The position numbers and the translations under genes were made by a program. This document shows, piece by piece, positions 28,133 to 38,064 of a stretch of 64,000 bases of DNA; positions within the stretch are counted from its first letter, which is position 1, and each line of letters opens with the position of its first letter. Origin of the DNA: Agarilytica sp045430285 (lineage in GTDB: Bacteria; Pseudomonadota; Gammaproteobacteria; Pseudomonadales; Cellvibrionaceae). The notes under the pieces were generated by a model. That model ran no database searches. It worked only from the letters and a program-made list of their open reading frames with translations, and was not told the DNA's origin. The stretch lies in NCBI GenBank assembly GCA_045430285.1, contig JAILXV010000003.1, positions 558,001 to 622,000 on the forward strand. The letters are read 5' to 3'.

Positions 28133-30457
28133 ATGCCAAAAATAAAAACAAATCGAAATATCTCTTCTTTAACACCCTCTCCTAGCTTTTGTTCACTATT
28201 AGCGATGGCAGTGGTGTTATCTGCGTCACCTGTACAAGCTGGAGACAATGAGTTAGTGCTTGAAGAAGTGATTGTTACCGCGGAGCGCACGGAAAGTAAT
28301 CTTCAAGAAGTAGCGGTTGCTGTGAGTTCATTATCTCAAGATGAATTAGAGGCGAAGCAAGTAAACGATATTGGTGACTTACAATCTTTAGTGCCGAACT
28401 TAAGCGTTCACGTGGGAGATGCAAATAATGCAGTGGTGTATATTCGGGGTATTGGGCAAATAGACTCTATTGCATTTTTCGAGCCTGGTGTGGGCATATA
28501 TTTAGATGATGTGTATCTGGGAAGAGCACAGGGTGCTTTTTTAGATGTTGTTGATGTGGAGCGTATCGAGGTATTGAGGGGTCCTCAGGGAAGCTTGTAT
28601 GGGCGCAATACAATAGGTGGCGCTATCAAATATGTTTCAGCTGGTCCAACCGATGAGTTAAGTGGTAATGCCGTAGTCACGCTAGGGGACTATGATCGTA
28701 GAGATATCAAAGCGACGATTAGCGGGCCAATTGCAGGCGATACAGTGAAGGGTAGATTAACGGTTGCCCATATGGAGCATGAGGGTTACGCAGAAAATAC
28801 TTTTGATGGTGGCAGTGATGGGGACCGTAATATGGATTTTGTGCGTGGAGCGTTAGAATTTGATATTGGCGACGACGTGAACCTACAGATTGCCGCAGAT
28901 TATTCAAAAAGTGATCCCGATAATTCTCGCACGCCATCAAAAGAAACGCCTATTTCAATTGATTCAGTGGATCCGTTTACGTTTTCACTAAGTAATCAGG
29001 TGTTTGCGGCAGACCAAGACCCATTTACAGTAAATGCGGATTTTAATAATACTGAATTTACGGAGACTAACGGGCTCAATGCTAATCTTACGTGGAATTT
29101 AAGTGATTCATTAACCATGAAATCCATTTCATCTTTTCGAACGCTCGATTATGGAACTGAGCTTGATTTAGATGCTACCCCTGTTAATGCGTTTAGTATT
29201 TTCTATTTTAATGAACAAGATCAAACGAGCCAGGAGTTACAGCTAAATTACAAAAGTGACCGTGCTTCGCTTGTATCTGGGCTGTACTATTTTGAAGAAG
29301 ACGGTTCGACCTTTGATGGTGGTGCGTTTGGAAACTTCCTAATTGGTTTTGCGGGTGAAGCGGAATTCACAACTACTAGCTACGCGCTATTTAGTCAGTT
29401 AGATTTTGACTTTACAGAAAAAATGACGGGCATACTCGGTGTACGCTATACCGAAGAAGAAAAAGAATACAGCCGAGTAATTGAGGACTTTGACCTAACG
29501 TCCCTTGCGGGGATCAGTATTGATAATCAAAGTGGTGCTGTTAGCTATGCGAATCCAGAGCGACTTTCCCCAAGAGCTAGCGACCTCGCTTTAGGAGGTG
29601 CTGTCGGTGTTGCCCGACCAGCTGCGAGCCCTGAACCGGCAAGATTCTATAATTTCTCACCTAAGCTTGGGATAAGCTACGCCGTAGATGACGATGTGAA
29701 TGTATACGCAACGTATTCAACTAGTTTTAAGAGCGGCGGCTTCAATGGGCGCCTTGCCGATGGACAGTTAGAGCCATACGAGGAAGAAATACTAAAAAGT
29801 TATGAGCTGGGAATCAAAACCATGTTGTTAGAGGGGCAGGTTCGATTGAATGCTGCGCTTTTCTATAATCAATATAATGATTTACAGGTTAGTAGCTTTG
29901 AAGCAACACCTGATGGAAGCAGTATTTTACCCGTATTCACGAATGCCGGTGAGGCAATAATGCAAGGTGTAGAGTTAGAGTTAACCGCCTTGTTAACCGA
30001 CAGCCTTACACTAAATGCCAACCTTGGTTATCTTGATGCGGAATATAAAGAATATTTTGCAGGCGTCGATACTGACACAAATATGGCGATCGATGTAAGC
30101 AGTGACCGCCATATGGTGAATGCGCCTGAGTTCGATGGATTGTTTGCAATAAACTATGCCACAGACGTTGCAGATCAAGGCGAGATTACCGTTTCTGCTG
30201 ATGTCAGCTATAGAAGTAAAACCTACCTTGAAGTCAATAGCAGCGAAATTCTTGCGCAAGATGCCTACTCGTTAATGAACGCTATTGTGTCATATGAAAC
30301 GATGGATGAAGTATGGCGAATATCACTTGCCGTGAAAAATATTACAGATAAAGAATATCGCACCCATGCTTTTGACCTGTCGGCGTTCCCTGGCGTAGAG
30401 CTTGGATATTACAGTGCGCCTCGCACCTATAGCTTTAATGTGCGCTATCAGTTCTAA
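28133..30457 (+). CDS. TonB-dependent outer-membrane receptor
   Basis: A 774-residue receptor. ATG 28133 (GGAG seven bases upstream) gives a signal peptide ending SASPVQA; the longer frame from 28037 is rejected because it puts 32 polar residues before it. A TonB box EEVIVTAER follows at once. The plug domain carries QSLVPNLSVHVG, YIRGIGQ, VGIYLDDVYLG and VERIEVLRGPQGSLYGRNTIGGAI. The rest is a beta-barrel ending with an aromatic Phe (SFNVRYQF). Substrates of such receptors include siderophores, vitamins, glycans and lipids. The sequence does not decide which, but the AraC regulator upstream and exported hydrolase downstream suggest an organic nutrient. Confidence 0.93.
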   Translation: MPKIKTNRNISSLTPSPSFCSLLAMAVVLSASPVQAGDNELVLEEVIVTAERTESNLQEVAVAVSSLSQDELEAKQVNDIGDLQSLVPNLSVHVGDANNAVVYIRGIGQIDSIAFFEPGVGIYLDDVYLGRAQGAFLDVVDVERIEVLRGPQGSLYGRNTIGGAIKYVSAGPTDELSGNAVVTLGDYDRRDIKATISGPIAGDTVKGRLTVAHMEHEGYAENTFDGGSDGDRNMDFVRGALEFDIGDDVNLQIAADYSKSDPDNSRTPSKETPISIDSVDPFTFSLSNQVFAADQDPFTVNADFNNTEFTETNGLNANLTWNLSDSLTMKSISSFRTLDYGTELDLDATPVNAFSIFYFNEQDQTSQELQLNYKSDRASLVSGLYYFEEDGSTFDGGAFGNFLIGFAGEAEFTTTSYALFSQLDFDFTEKMTGILGVRYTEEEKEYSRVIEDFDLTSLAGISIDNQSGAVSYANPERLSPRASDLALGGAVGVARPAASPEPARFYNFSPKLGISYAVDDDVNVYATYSTSFKSGGFNGRLADGQLEPYEEEILKSYELGIKTMLLEGQVRLNAALFYNQYNDLQVSSFEATPDGSSILPVFTNAGEAIMQGVELELTALLTDSLTLNANLGYLDAEYKEYFAGVDTDTNMAIDVSSDRHMVNAPEFDGLFAINYATDVADQGEITVSADVSYRSKTYLEVNSSEILAQDAYSLMNAIVSYETMDEVWRISLAVKNITDKEYRTHAFDLSAFPGVELGYYSAPRTYSFNVRYQF

Positions 30458-30543
30458 ATATATTTATTGTTGGCTCATCCTCTTAATCTCTTAAATCAGT
30501 TTAGAGATGGATACACGGATGTATCGTTTTTTGGAAAAATAAA

Positions 30544-31794
30544 GTGAAATTTTTAATAGTTAGTAATTTTATTTTAGTTACATTTATAACCGTTTTTTTG
30601 GCTGTAAATATGAATTACGCCAACGAGGATTTTGATAAAGATAAAAATTATCTGCGAGACGCTTCAGCAGAAGGATATGTTGTCGTCCCTGGTATAAAAA
30701 ATAACGGTCCGACTGAGCATATATTTTATCGAAAGGTTGGAAGCGGTAAAAATCTATTGGTTTTTCTGCCTGGAAATAATACATCGAGCGTAGTATATAG
30801 CGGAGTGTTGAATAAATTTTCTGCTGTAGAATCGCTTAATAGAAATTATACTGCTATTGCGATAGATTACCGTGGCAGTGGTAAGTCTTCCTACAATACG
30901 CCGATATCAGCGCTGCGTGATTTTGCGTTAGATATAGAAAGTTTTTTGTCTAGCTTCCATGACATTGAATCATATGAAGTATCATTGATTGGGTATTCCA
31001 TGGGTTTTCCGGTCGCAATCGAGTTGACCAACATTTCTCCTAAACGATATCAGTCTATTGTTGGTCTAGCGCCGGTCGGAACGCGAGGTATTCGTGCAGA
31101 CTTTAATAAAAGTAATCGAGGTGTGGATTCAAGCGGAAAATACTGGGAAGACGGAGATTGGGTGCCAATAGATAATCATGATAAAAGTATTGATATTACA
31201 GGCTTTCATCAACGCGCCTGGCAGGGTAATAATCGTAACTTTGCTACCGTCAAAAACACCTGGGATATGATCGTGTTTAATGATAGCTTAAAATTCGATT
31301 TATCTAAAAATATAACGACGGATTTAGATGCAATAGATGCGTCAACCTATATTAGTGTTTTAAAGGACTGTTTAAGCATTCAATATATGCCAGAGTCACT
31401 ATTCTATACTCATACGTTTAACGCCAGTAGTATCGATTTTCTGCCTCACACAAATTCGGACGGAAAAGAAATAACAATAAGCGCTATGAACAAAATATCG
31501 GATTTCGAAAATAAACACGTGCTGTTGGTGAAGGCTGGAAGCGATATCAACAACTGGCGTGGAGATCTAGTCATAGATGATCAATCCTTTTCTAATACTT
31601 ACGATGATTTAACGTCTGTGGGCGCCAAGGTAACACTCGTATCGATTGACGCTGGCCATACTTATGATCATGGAATGGTAATTACACACCCTGAAAAAAT
31701 GGTGCTGTTAATCGATGCATTTCTAAATGGTGATCTTACGAATAATAAAACGAATTCCATACTTGAAGCCCCTATATTTTATCGAAGAAATTAG
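30544..31794 (+). CDS. exported alpha/beta hydrolase
   Basis: A 416-residue protein from GTG 30544. It begins with a signal-anchor-like stretch (FLIVSNFILVTFITVFLAV) and then an alpha/beta-hydrolase fold: NLLVFLPGNNTSS (oxyanion loop), AIAIDYRGSGKSS, the nucleophile elbow LIGYSMGFPVAIEL (Ser near residue 151) and a late His in DAGHTYDHGMV. Family members are esterases, lipases or haloperoxidase-like enzymes. Codons are AT-richer than in neighbouring genes. It follows the TonB receptor by 86 nt on the same strand, consistent with a periplasmic processing enzyme for the imported compound (inference). Confidence 0.8.
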   Translation: MKFLIVSNFILVTFITVFLAVNMNYANEDFDKDKNYLRDASAEGYVVVPGIKNNGPTEHIFYRKVGSGKNLLVFLPGNNTSSVVYSGVLNKFSAVESLNRNYTAIAIDYRGSGKSSYNTPISALRDFALDIESFLSSFHDIESYEVSLIGYSMGFPVAIELTNISPKRYQSIVGLAPVGTRGIRADFNKSNRGVDSSGKYWEDGDWVPIDNHDKSIDITGFHQRAWQGNNRNFATVKNTWDMIVFNDSLKFDLSKNITTDLDAIDASTYISVLKDCLSIQYMPESLFYTHTFNASSIDFLPHTNSDGKEITISAMNKISDFENKHVLLVKAGSDINNWRGDLVIDDQSFSNTYDDLTSVGAKVTLVSIDAGHTYDHGMVITHPEKMVLLIDAFLNGDLTNNKTNSILEAPIFYRRN

Positions 31795-31856
31795 CTGTGG
31801 CGAGGTAGTATGATCTTTTATAGTATTTGTATTAAATTTTACATTTATCATATCTG

Positions 31857-34292
31857 CTATTCATAACGCAACGACAAACTGGGTTTAATGCGCGCGATAC
31901 GTATGGCGTGGCCCGCGACAATTACCCATGCGGTTATCAATCCGATTGCGCAGGCAAGTACAATGATCGGTGTTACAAAAGTAATTTTGTCGGAAAAGAA
32001 AGAGAGGTATCTCCCTGATACAAAATAGGCTAAAGGTATCGCGACGATAAAAGACCAAAGGACTGGGAATGAGAATTGCCAGACAAGCAAACGTGATATC
32101 TGAAAAATGCTTGCGCCCATGACCTTTCGAATCCCAATTTCCTTGGTGCGTCGGTGGGTCATAAATGTCGCGAGTCCGTATAAGCCAATAAGTGCAAGCG
32201 ACAAGGCAATAACCGCAAAGGTTGTTAGTACATTATTAGCCCCTCGAAAGAACCGAAATACCATATTAAAATTATCATCTAAAAATATACGTCGTATGGG
32301 ATGCTTGTCTGTGAGTGCTGCCCATACATGATCTATTTCTTCCAAAGCGTTGCTAACATTGTCGGGTGAAATGCGAATGGATGCATAGTTATGATTTTCT
32401 GGGTTGATATAAAAGGCAAGAGGCTTGTTACCATTAAATAAGCCATTAAAGTCAACATCCTCCATGACGCCGATCACTATATAATGATATTGCGTCGTGC
32501 TCTTGTCGTCTGGGGAGGTATAGAAAACACCGCCGAGCGCATCGTTTGCCTCTGAGTACCCCAACTTATGAGCAGCAATTTGATTGATTATAATGTGGAT
32601 CTTATTCGAGTCGGCGCTAAGTGTATCCTGGGCGCGGGTTTTATCAAAGGCGCGACCGTATAAGAGCGCTATATCGTAGGTATCCATAAAATCCTCATCG
32701 ATTGAATACATGTTGACGTCGATATTTGTACGGTCACTATCAAGGCTGGCACTAATAGATCGAGAAGGATTGGCTTGGCTAAAAGGCACAAACTGAGAAA
32801 AACTCACACCTGAAACATGAGACACGTTGTTAAGTTCGCTTTTTAATACCTCAAACCGTCCGTCAAGCCCGCTGTCCTTTATTTTTTCTAGGATAACGAT
32901 GTGGTCTTTGGGAAAGCTATTTGATGCATGTTCCACTTTTTTATTCTGAAAATAAAAAACAAAGACCATTGCCAAAATAAAGATAGAAATCGAGAACTGA
33001 AAAAATATCATGCCGTTCCGAAATAACGTGCCGATACGTCCGGTTTGAATGGTGCGGTTCAGACTTTTAACTGGGGTGACCTGTGAAATGGTATAGGACG
33101 GGTACGCGCCAGAAAGAATACCCACAAAAAAGGTAACCAAAACAAGCCAGGGCACAACCGTAAGGTACTTGATGGTAATGATTTTTCCACTCCATTGGTT
33201 AAATATGGGCACCAAGACCTCCAGTGCCGCGATGGCAAAAAGAAGTGCGATCAACGAAGTAAAAATACTCTCGACCAAAAATTGTGTGAATAATTGATGT
33301 CTAGTGGCGCCTAATGTTTTTCTCAGGCCAACTTCTCGCGTGCGATTAAAGTTCTGCGCAGTGGCTAGGTTGGCATAATTTACACAGGCAATAAGTAAAA
33401 TAAGTATTCCGAGAATACGAAGTGATTCAATAACGGGAAAGCCAAAGCTCTCCCAAATGGCGGTGTTTAACTGACCAAGGGTAGAGGTCTTCAGGGCGCT
33501 TATGTAGTCAAATTCTTCACTAGGTGCGTGTCGCTTTGCGATAGCATTGACTTGGTCGGTGAGCCAAGCTTGGGTGCGCCCTTCTTTAAGCAAAATGTAG
33601 GTGGTGTCGTACATAGAAAAATCTGACCACTTACCATTGATATCCCATTGATCGATAACACTAAGCGCTTCTATTGGAGCGACCGCGGCTAAACTGCTGT
33701 TGGGTAACTGGGATGCATTAAAGTGCGTATTGACAGGTGCATCTTCGATAATAGCGGTAACACGTACTTCGTAACTATTAGCAATCCTTATTATTTCGCC
33801 TAAAACATCACTGCGGCCGAATAAGGTATTTGCGGCCGATACCGTGAGTATTAACCCTCGTGGATCATCAAGAGCGCTAGCGTCGCCCTGCTGATAGTTA
33901 AAATCAAAAGTTTTTGTAAAACCTGGGTCTACAAAACGAATGCCCAAATTGAATTTTTCATTGCTCGCTAGGGTTACCATCTTTTGCCTGAGGTGACTTC
34001 TTACAACCTCCTCCGCATCTTCTATTTCCGCTTTAAACAAGGGGCCATATATCGCTTTAATGCTCGGTAATGAACGAATCGTTTCACCTGCTGTGGGCGA
34101 AAATACGCTACCAATCACATAGGTGCGAGCGTGGGTTTTAAATAAGGTATCGTGATGGGTTTCGTAATGTATAAAAATGCTACTAAAGCTAAAAATACAG
34201 AGCCCTATGGCAAGCCCAATAATATTGATCGCTGCGTACCGCCGATACTTTGCTAAATTTCTGAATGCGAGTTTTATGTAATTAGACAGCAT
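31857..34292 (-). CDS. MacB/FtsX-type ABC transporter permease (double FtsX)
   Basis: An 811-residue inner-membrane permease containing two MacB_PCD plus FtsX units in one chain. The first has an N-terminal helix (AAINIIGLAIGLCIFSFSSIF), a ~240-residue periplasmic domain, and FtsX helices after RTREVGLRKTLGATRHQLF. The second repeats this, with RTKEIGIRKVMGASIFQISR near the C-terminus. Such proteins drive mechanotransmission export from the periplasm rather than classic transport. It is 22 nt downstream of the ABC ATPase and in an operon with a HlyD-like adaptor. An outer-membrane TolC-like partner is not encoded here. Confidence 0.88.
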   Translation of the reverse strand: MLSNYIKLAFRNLAKYRRYAAINIIGLAIGLCIFSFSSIFIHYETHHDTLFKTHARTYVIGSVFSPTAGETIRSLPSIKAIYGPLFKAEIEDAEEVVRSHLRQKMVTLASNEKFNLGIRFVDPGFTKTFDFNYQQGDASALDDPRGLILTVSAANTLFGRSDVLGEIIRIANSYEVRVTAIIEDAPVNTHFNASQLPNSSLAAVAPIEALSVIDQWDINGKWSDFSMYDTTYILLKEGRTQAWLTDQVNAIAKRHAPSEEFDYISALKTSTLGQLNTAIWESFGFPVIESLRILGILILLIACVNYANLATAQNFNRTREVGLRKTLGATRHQLFTQFLVESIFTSLIALLFAIAALEVLVPIFNQWSGKIITIKYLTVVPWLVLVTFFVGILSGAYPSYTISQVTPVKSLNRTIQTGRIGTLFRNGMIFFQFSISIFILAMVFVFYFQNKKVEHASNSFPKDHIVILEKIKDSGLDGRFEVLKSELNNVSHVSGVSFSQFVPFSQANPSRSISASLDSDRTNIDVNMYSIDEDFMDTYDIALLYGRAFDKTRAQDTLSADSNKIHIIINQIAAHKLGYSEANDALGGVFYTSPDDKSTTQYHYIVIGVMEDVDFNGLFNGNKPLAFYINPENHNYASIRISPDNVSNALEEIDHVWAALTDKHPIRRIFLDDNFNMVFRFFRGANNVLTTFAVIALSLALIGLYGLATFMTHRRTKEIGIRKVMGASIFQISRLLVWQFSFPVLWSFIVAIPLAYFVSGRYLSFFSDKITFVTPIIVLACAIGLITAWVIVAGHAIRIARIKPSLSLRYE

Positions 34293-34314
34293 TGTTGGTT
34301 CTCAGGTGAATTTT

Positions 34315-34998
34315 TTAAGCGGATGCGCGTACACTTTGCGTAACGATTTTTCCATCGAATAGGTTTATCGTTCTACGGGCATAATCAGCGTGTGAGGGTG
34401 AATGCGTGACCATTAATATTGTGGTCCCTTCTTTATTCAGGCTTTGCAATATTTCCATTACTTCTTGACCGTGGGCACTGTCGAGGTTTCCCGTGGGTTC
34501 ATCCGCGAGAATTAATTGTTGGTTGCCGACAATGGCGCGGGCCACCGCAACGCGTTGTTGCTGTCCGCCAGAAAGCTGGCCAGGGAGATGTTTTGCGCGA
34601 TGGGCAATACTGACTTTATCCATGACTTCTGCAACACGAGATTTACGTTCACCGTCTTTAATGTCGTGATATAGCAATGCGAGCTCAATATTCTCTTCAA
34701 CAGAAAGTTCGTCGATCAAATTAAAATTCTGGAAAATAAAGCCAATGTTGTGTTTTCGTATATCGCTCAATTTTTTCTCACTCAAATGGCTGACTTCGCT
34801 CCCCATAAACTGATAGCTACCTTGAGTGGGTGAGTCGAGCAGCCCCAAAACGTTAAGTAAAGTGGACTTGCCGCAGCCAGAAGGCCCCATAATCGCAACA
34901 AACTCGCCTTTGCGAATATCGATATTGATATTATTTAACGCGACTGTTTCTAGCTCTTCAGTGCGATAGCGCTTACATAAGTCGATGATTTTCAACAT
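34315..34998 (-). CDS. LolD/MacB-type ABC transporter ATPase
   Basis: A 227-residue ATPase. Walker A GPSGCGKSTLLN, signature LSGGQQQRVAVARA, Walker B LILADEPTGNLDS and the switch His in VTHSPSH are all intact. The FNLIDELSVEENIELALLY stretch is typical of the MacB/LolD/FtsE subgroup that pairs with FtsX-type permeases. It is encoded between the HlyD-like adaptor and the double-FtsX permease, giving a complete MacAB-like pump. Confidence 0.93.
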   Translation of the reverse strand: MLKIIDLCKRYRTEELETVALNNINIDIRKGEFVAIMGPSGCGKSTLLNVLGLLDSPTQGSYQFMGSEVSHLSEKKLSDIRKHNIGFIFQNFNLIDELSVEENIELALLYHDIKDGERKSRVAEVMDKVSIAHRAKHLPGQLSGGQQQRVAVARAIVGNQQLILADEPTGNLDSAHGQEVMEILQSLNKEGTTILMVTHSPSHADYARRTINLFDGKIVTQSVRASA

Positions 34999-35048
34999 GT
35001 TGGGTCCTTTGGTAATGCAATGTGATGTATTGTGAATGTTTGGTGAGA

Positions 35049-36365
35049 CTACTTTTCTGTTTTTAAGATTAAATGCGTGAGTTGCTTAAAATCGTCATAC
35101 CCAGAGGTCACGACTTTCTCACCGGATTTTATACCCGATAGCACCTCAATAAAGCGACTGTTACGTCGGCCGAGTCTAACCTCTTTCCTTTCCGCGCGCG
35201 TACCGCTCTCATTCAGTACAAAAATCCAGTTGCCGCCTGTATCGCTATAAAAGGGGCCGTTTGGTATAAGTAACGCGTAAGTGTGATCACCCAGTACAAG
35301 TTTAGACTGAAGACTTTGCCCTGGTTTTAGATCATCTGGTGCTGGACCTAGAATCGTTAACTCTATTTGAAACTGACCATTCTCAACATTCGGATATATT
35401 TTATCGATGCTTGCGCGATAACTCAGTCTATTTCGTTCAAAGGAGGTTTGTTGACCCAGTTGAATGCGATCTAAGTAATATTCGTCGACACGCGCGACTA
35501 GCTTGAAGGTATTCGGGGCACTTACCTGGCCAACTCTTACCCCGCGCGATATGGTTTGACCGATTTCTAAATTAAATCCCGAAAGCCGCCCTTCAACGGG
35601 GGATCGAATCGTCAACGCCTCCAAGCTTTTTCTGGCCAGTAACAGGTTTTCTTCAAGACGAAGGGTTTTATGTTTAAAAAAATCTAATTGTGTCCCGATT
35701 AAGCGCTCGTCGGATTGTTGGCTTTCAAATGATATTGCTCTTTTCTTTCGTAAGTACCTGAGCCGATCTTGTAGATCTTCATTTTCCGATTCGGACAAAT
35801 GTCCCTGTGAAAATAGTACGTCTTTGCGATTAATCTCACGGGCAAGTTTTTGTATGTCGAAATCTAAATCGACAATCTCGCGTTTATGTCTTAGACGATT
35901 CTGTTCGAAGCGAAGTTCTTGATCGCGCATATAATTAAGCTGCTCCATAAGTCGTGATTCAGTATTCATCACACTAAGTTGAAGGTCGGAATTAGAGAGC
36001 CGAGCAATGGCTTGGTTCGTTTCGATCATTTTTCCATCTTCCGTCAGTATCTCCTCTACCCGTCCTCCTTGGACTGCATCGAGGAATACCGTTTTAAGCG
36101 GCGCAACGTAAGCCGTGAGAGGAATAAAATCTTCGAAGGTGCCTTGTGTCGCAATAGATATGCTTAAGCGCTCGGCCTGAATGGCATAGGATTGGCCCAA
36201 AACGAGTTTATCTTTAAAATAAATGCCTGGAATCACTAGAAAAAAAGCGACACCAAAAAAGATCCAATATGTATTGGGGAATCGGTTTTTCTCGATACGC
36301 CTATCCATTCCAATTGTCGGGCTGGAGGGGAAAGGCGTGGTATTGGCGTGGCGCATTTGATTCAT
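35049..36365 (-). CDS. HlyD/MacA-like periplasmic adaptor
   Basis: A 438-residue protein with one N-terminal transmembrane helix (YWIFFGVAFFLVIPGIYF, ~33-50). A split lipoyl/barrel-sandwich domain (AVQGGRVEEILTEDGKMIETNQAIARL and SPVEGRLSGFNLEIGQTISRG) flanks a long alpha-helical hairpin, residues ~130-255. Beta-barrel and membrane-proximal domains end with GLRRNS-type and GYDDFKQLTHLIL. It would bridge the ABC permease to an outer-membrane channel. It is 50 nt upstream of the ATPase gene and downstream of two DUF2306-type membrane genes, all on the minus strand. Confidence 0.85.
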   Translation of the reverse strand: MNQMRHANTTPFPSSPTIGMDRRIEKNRFPNTYWIFFGVAFFLVIPGIYFKDKLVLGQSYAIQAERLSISIATQGTFEDFIPLTAYVAPLKTVFLDAVQGGRVEEILTEDGKMIETNQAIARLSNSDLQLSVMNTESRLMEQLNYMRDQELRFEQNRLRHKREIVDLDFDIQKLAREINRKDVLFSQGHLSESENEDLQDRLRYLRKKRAISFESQQSDERLIGTQLDFFKHKTLRLEENLLLARKSLEALTIRSPVEGRLSGFNLEIGQTISRGVRVGQVSAPNTFKLVARVDEYYLDRIQLGQQTSFERNRLSYRASIDKIYPNVENGQFQIELTILGPAPDDLKPGQSLQSKLVLGDHTYALLIPNGPFYSDTGGNWIFVLNESGTRAERKEVRLGRRNSRFIEVLSGIKSGEKVVTSGYDDFKQLTHLILKTEK

Positions 36366-36382
36366 AAAATTTTATGACAAGG

Positions 36383-37075
36383 TTAGGCGTTTTTGCGTTT
36401 CGAACTAATGTAGGTACGACTAGCGTAGGTCGAACTAAACAGGACGCGTATAACCCAATAAGCAGAGAGAGCGATAATCGTTAAGGTCGGTATGGCCAAA
36501 ACAAATGAATCCCGAACAGATTCTGGAAATACTTGAGGGTTACCCAGAAAGAGCGCAGTCGAAGCGATAAATAGCGCAAAACACATGCGCCAAATATGTC
36601 GAGCGATACGTTGTGAACCAGAAACTCCGCCACGCAGAATAACGCGTATATCCAGCGCTGCGAAGAAGAGCGCGAGACCCATCTGGAAAAAATAGAAACC
36701 TGCAGAAAATTCACTATTGGGAAAGATGGCACCATTAAGAATTATGATGCCGAAATAGCCGGCTGTGCTCGCGATAAAAAGCACGCTTATTAGTGCTAGT
36801 GTTTCAAAAATTCCTGTCTGACCTGGGCTACGTAATAGCGTGCCCCAAGAAGTGATAACCAAGTAACAGACAATAAATCCAGAAATTATCGATTCAGGTC
36901 GCTCTACCAAGTACGCAACAATCGCACCACTGACACCCATAATAAACATAGAAATTGCGAAGGTTTTTCCAGAAATGCGATGAAGGAAAAAACCTTTAGG
37001 TGCAGCGAAGGCGAGTATGGCTGAAGACAACCCAATACAGCCGAATACAATGTGAATAATTAATACAATCATCAT
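36383..37075 (-). CDS. DUF2306-like multi-pass membrane protein
   Basis: About 230 residues with some seven hydrophobic segments. I start it at ATG 37075 (or 37072), 11 nt after the preceding gene's stop; the frame continues upstream into that gene. IIHIVFGCIGLSSAILAF and FFLHRISGKTFAISMFIMGVSG carry the H...H.ISG pattern seen in DUF2306/YozB-like proteins. Function is unknown in the family. It is paired with a second DUF2306 protein under the predicted sigma-54 promoter and upstream of the MacAB-like pump, so it may help sense or detoxify the pump substrate (inference). Confidence 0.65.
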   Translation of the reverse strand: MMIVLIIHIVFGCIGLSSAILAFAAPKGFFLHRISGKTFAISMFIMGVSGAIVAYLVERPESIISGFIVCYLVITSWGTLLRSPGQTGIFETLALISVLFIASTAGYFGIIILNGAIFPNSEFSAGFYFFQMGLALFFAALDIRVILRGGVSGSQRIARHIWRMCFALFIASTALFLGNPQVFPESVRDSFVLAIPTLTIIALSAYWVIRVLFSSTYASRTYISSKRKNA

Positions 37076-37086
37076 AATTTCTCGTG

Positions 37087-37941
37087 TTATAGACCCATTT
37101 TCGGTAACCACATACCCATGGTGGCAGCAGAAATTCCGGTCGCTGTGAGCAGTATCGCAAATACAATGGCGGCAGTTGCGCCGATGTTGATGAGAGTGTT
37201 GCTTTTACGTTGTGCCCAAAAATATAGCTCGACAAATGCGAGGGGAATTAAATACTGAGCGAACGAGAGAAAATCTAAAAATGGTCCTGTAAAGGTTTTT
37301 GGATCGAACCCGACAGGCGCTTTTAGAATGACGAACCATGCCATGATACTGATACGGAAAAACCATACAGCGCTTACCACGATAAATAAACGCACGACCC
37401 AGCGCTTGTGTTTTTCAAATTCATGATTGATCGCAAATCGCCATGCCAGAACAGAAAATATTAAAATTAATACGGCATCTAGGGAAATTCCTACACGCTG
37501 TAATCCGTCGCCAGATGTTTCTCTACTCGCGATCATAAATAAGCCAGCCAGGCTGGTAGTAAAGGCAGTTATTGCGTAGGAGCGTCCGGTCCAGCGGTGA
37601 AATGTTGGGTAGTGGTTGCGTATATAGGGAATAAATTGAAGGGTGCCGGCAATAAAGATAACACCAGCCAAACCTACGTGCATGGCAAATGCGATATTAC
37701 CAATGGTTCGGCCAGGAACGTAGCTACCAGGAAGCACGGTATTCCAAATATCGAGGTTACCTGTAACGGCAGCACCCCCATAAAACGAAATAATGTAGGA
37801 CACAAATATCCACTGTCCCAAAATCGCAACAACCATCCAGGACTGTGCGCTTTTGGTGAGTCCGATTTTGGACCAGGACGCTAATGTCGAAGGTAAATCT
37901 ACCTCATCGATATCGTATGTTTGGGGGAGGCTATTCGTCAT
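37087..37941 (-). CDS. DUF2306-family membrane protein
   Basis: A 284-residue protein with about seven transmembrane helices. ATG 37941 is preceded by a textbook AAGGAGATAGAG site, so the 24-codon longer frame is rejected. Family motifs: MHVGLAGVIFIAGTLQFIPYIRN, then FHRWTGRSYAITAFTTSLAG and AWRFAINHEFEKHKRWVVRLF. His residues near membrane faces suggest haem or quinone binding, which is unproven. It is the first gene after the predicted sigma-54 promoter at 38010-38025, and the operon runs on through the second DUF2306 protein, adaptor, ATPase and permease. Confidence 0.8.
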   Translation of the reverse strand: MTNSLPQTYDIDEVDLPSTLASWSKIGLTKSAQSWMVVAILGQWIFVSYIISFYGGAAVTGNLDIWNTVLPGSYVPGRTIGNIAFAMHVGLAGVIFIAGTLQFIPYIRNHYPTFHRWTGRSYAITAFTTSLAGLFMIASRETSGDGLQRVGISLDAVLILIFSVLAWRFAINHEFEKHKRWVVRLFIVVSAVWFFRISIMAWFVILKAPVGFDPKTFTGPFLDFLSFAQYLIPLAFVELYFWAQRKSNTLINIGATAAIVFAILLTATGISAATMGMWLPKMGL

Positions 37942-38009
37942 CTCTATCTCCTTGCGAATGGCAATGGGTCGTGTGTCCGTTTTTTGCAACGAACATGGAG
38001 AGGGTAAAA

Positions 38010-38025
38010 GCAAGGGCTAGGCCAA
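38010..38025 (-). promoter_or_regulatory. predicted sigma-54 (-24/-12) promoter
   Basis: On the minus strand the sequence reads TTGGCCTAGCCCTTGC, continuing TTTT. It matches TGGCAC-N5-TTGC with GG at -24 and GC at -12 separated by exactly ten bases. It sits about 70 nt before the ATG of the DUF2306/pump operon, and an NtrC-type activator is encoded divergently next door. Confidence 0.75.
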
Positions 38026-38064
38026 ACTCTTAAGTATTTGATTTGTATGTGGTTTTAATTTTCA

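Noticed and set aside
34315..36365. MacAB pump as part of the lasso export or immunity system
   Set aside because: It is about 10 kb away with its own sigma-54 control, and the lasso locus has its own ABC exporter overlapping B2.
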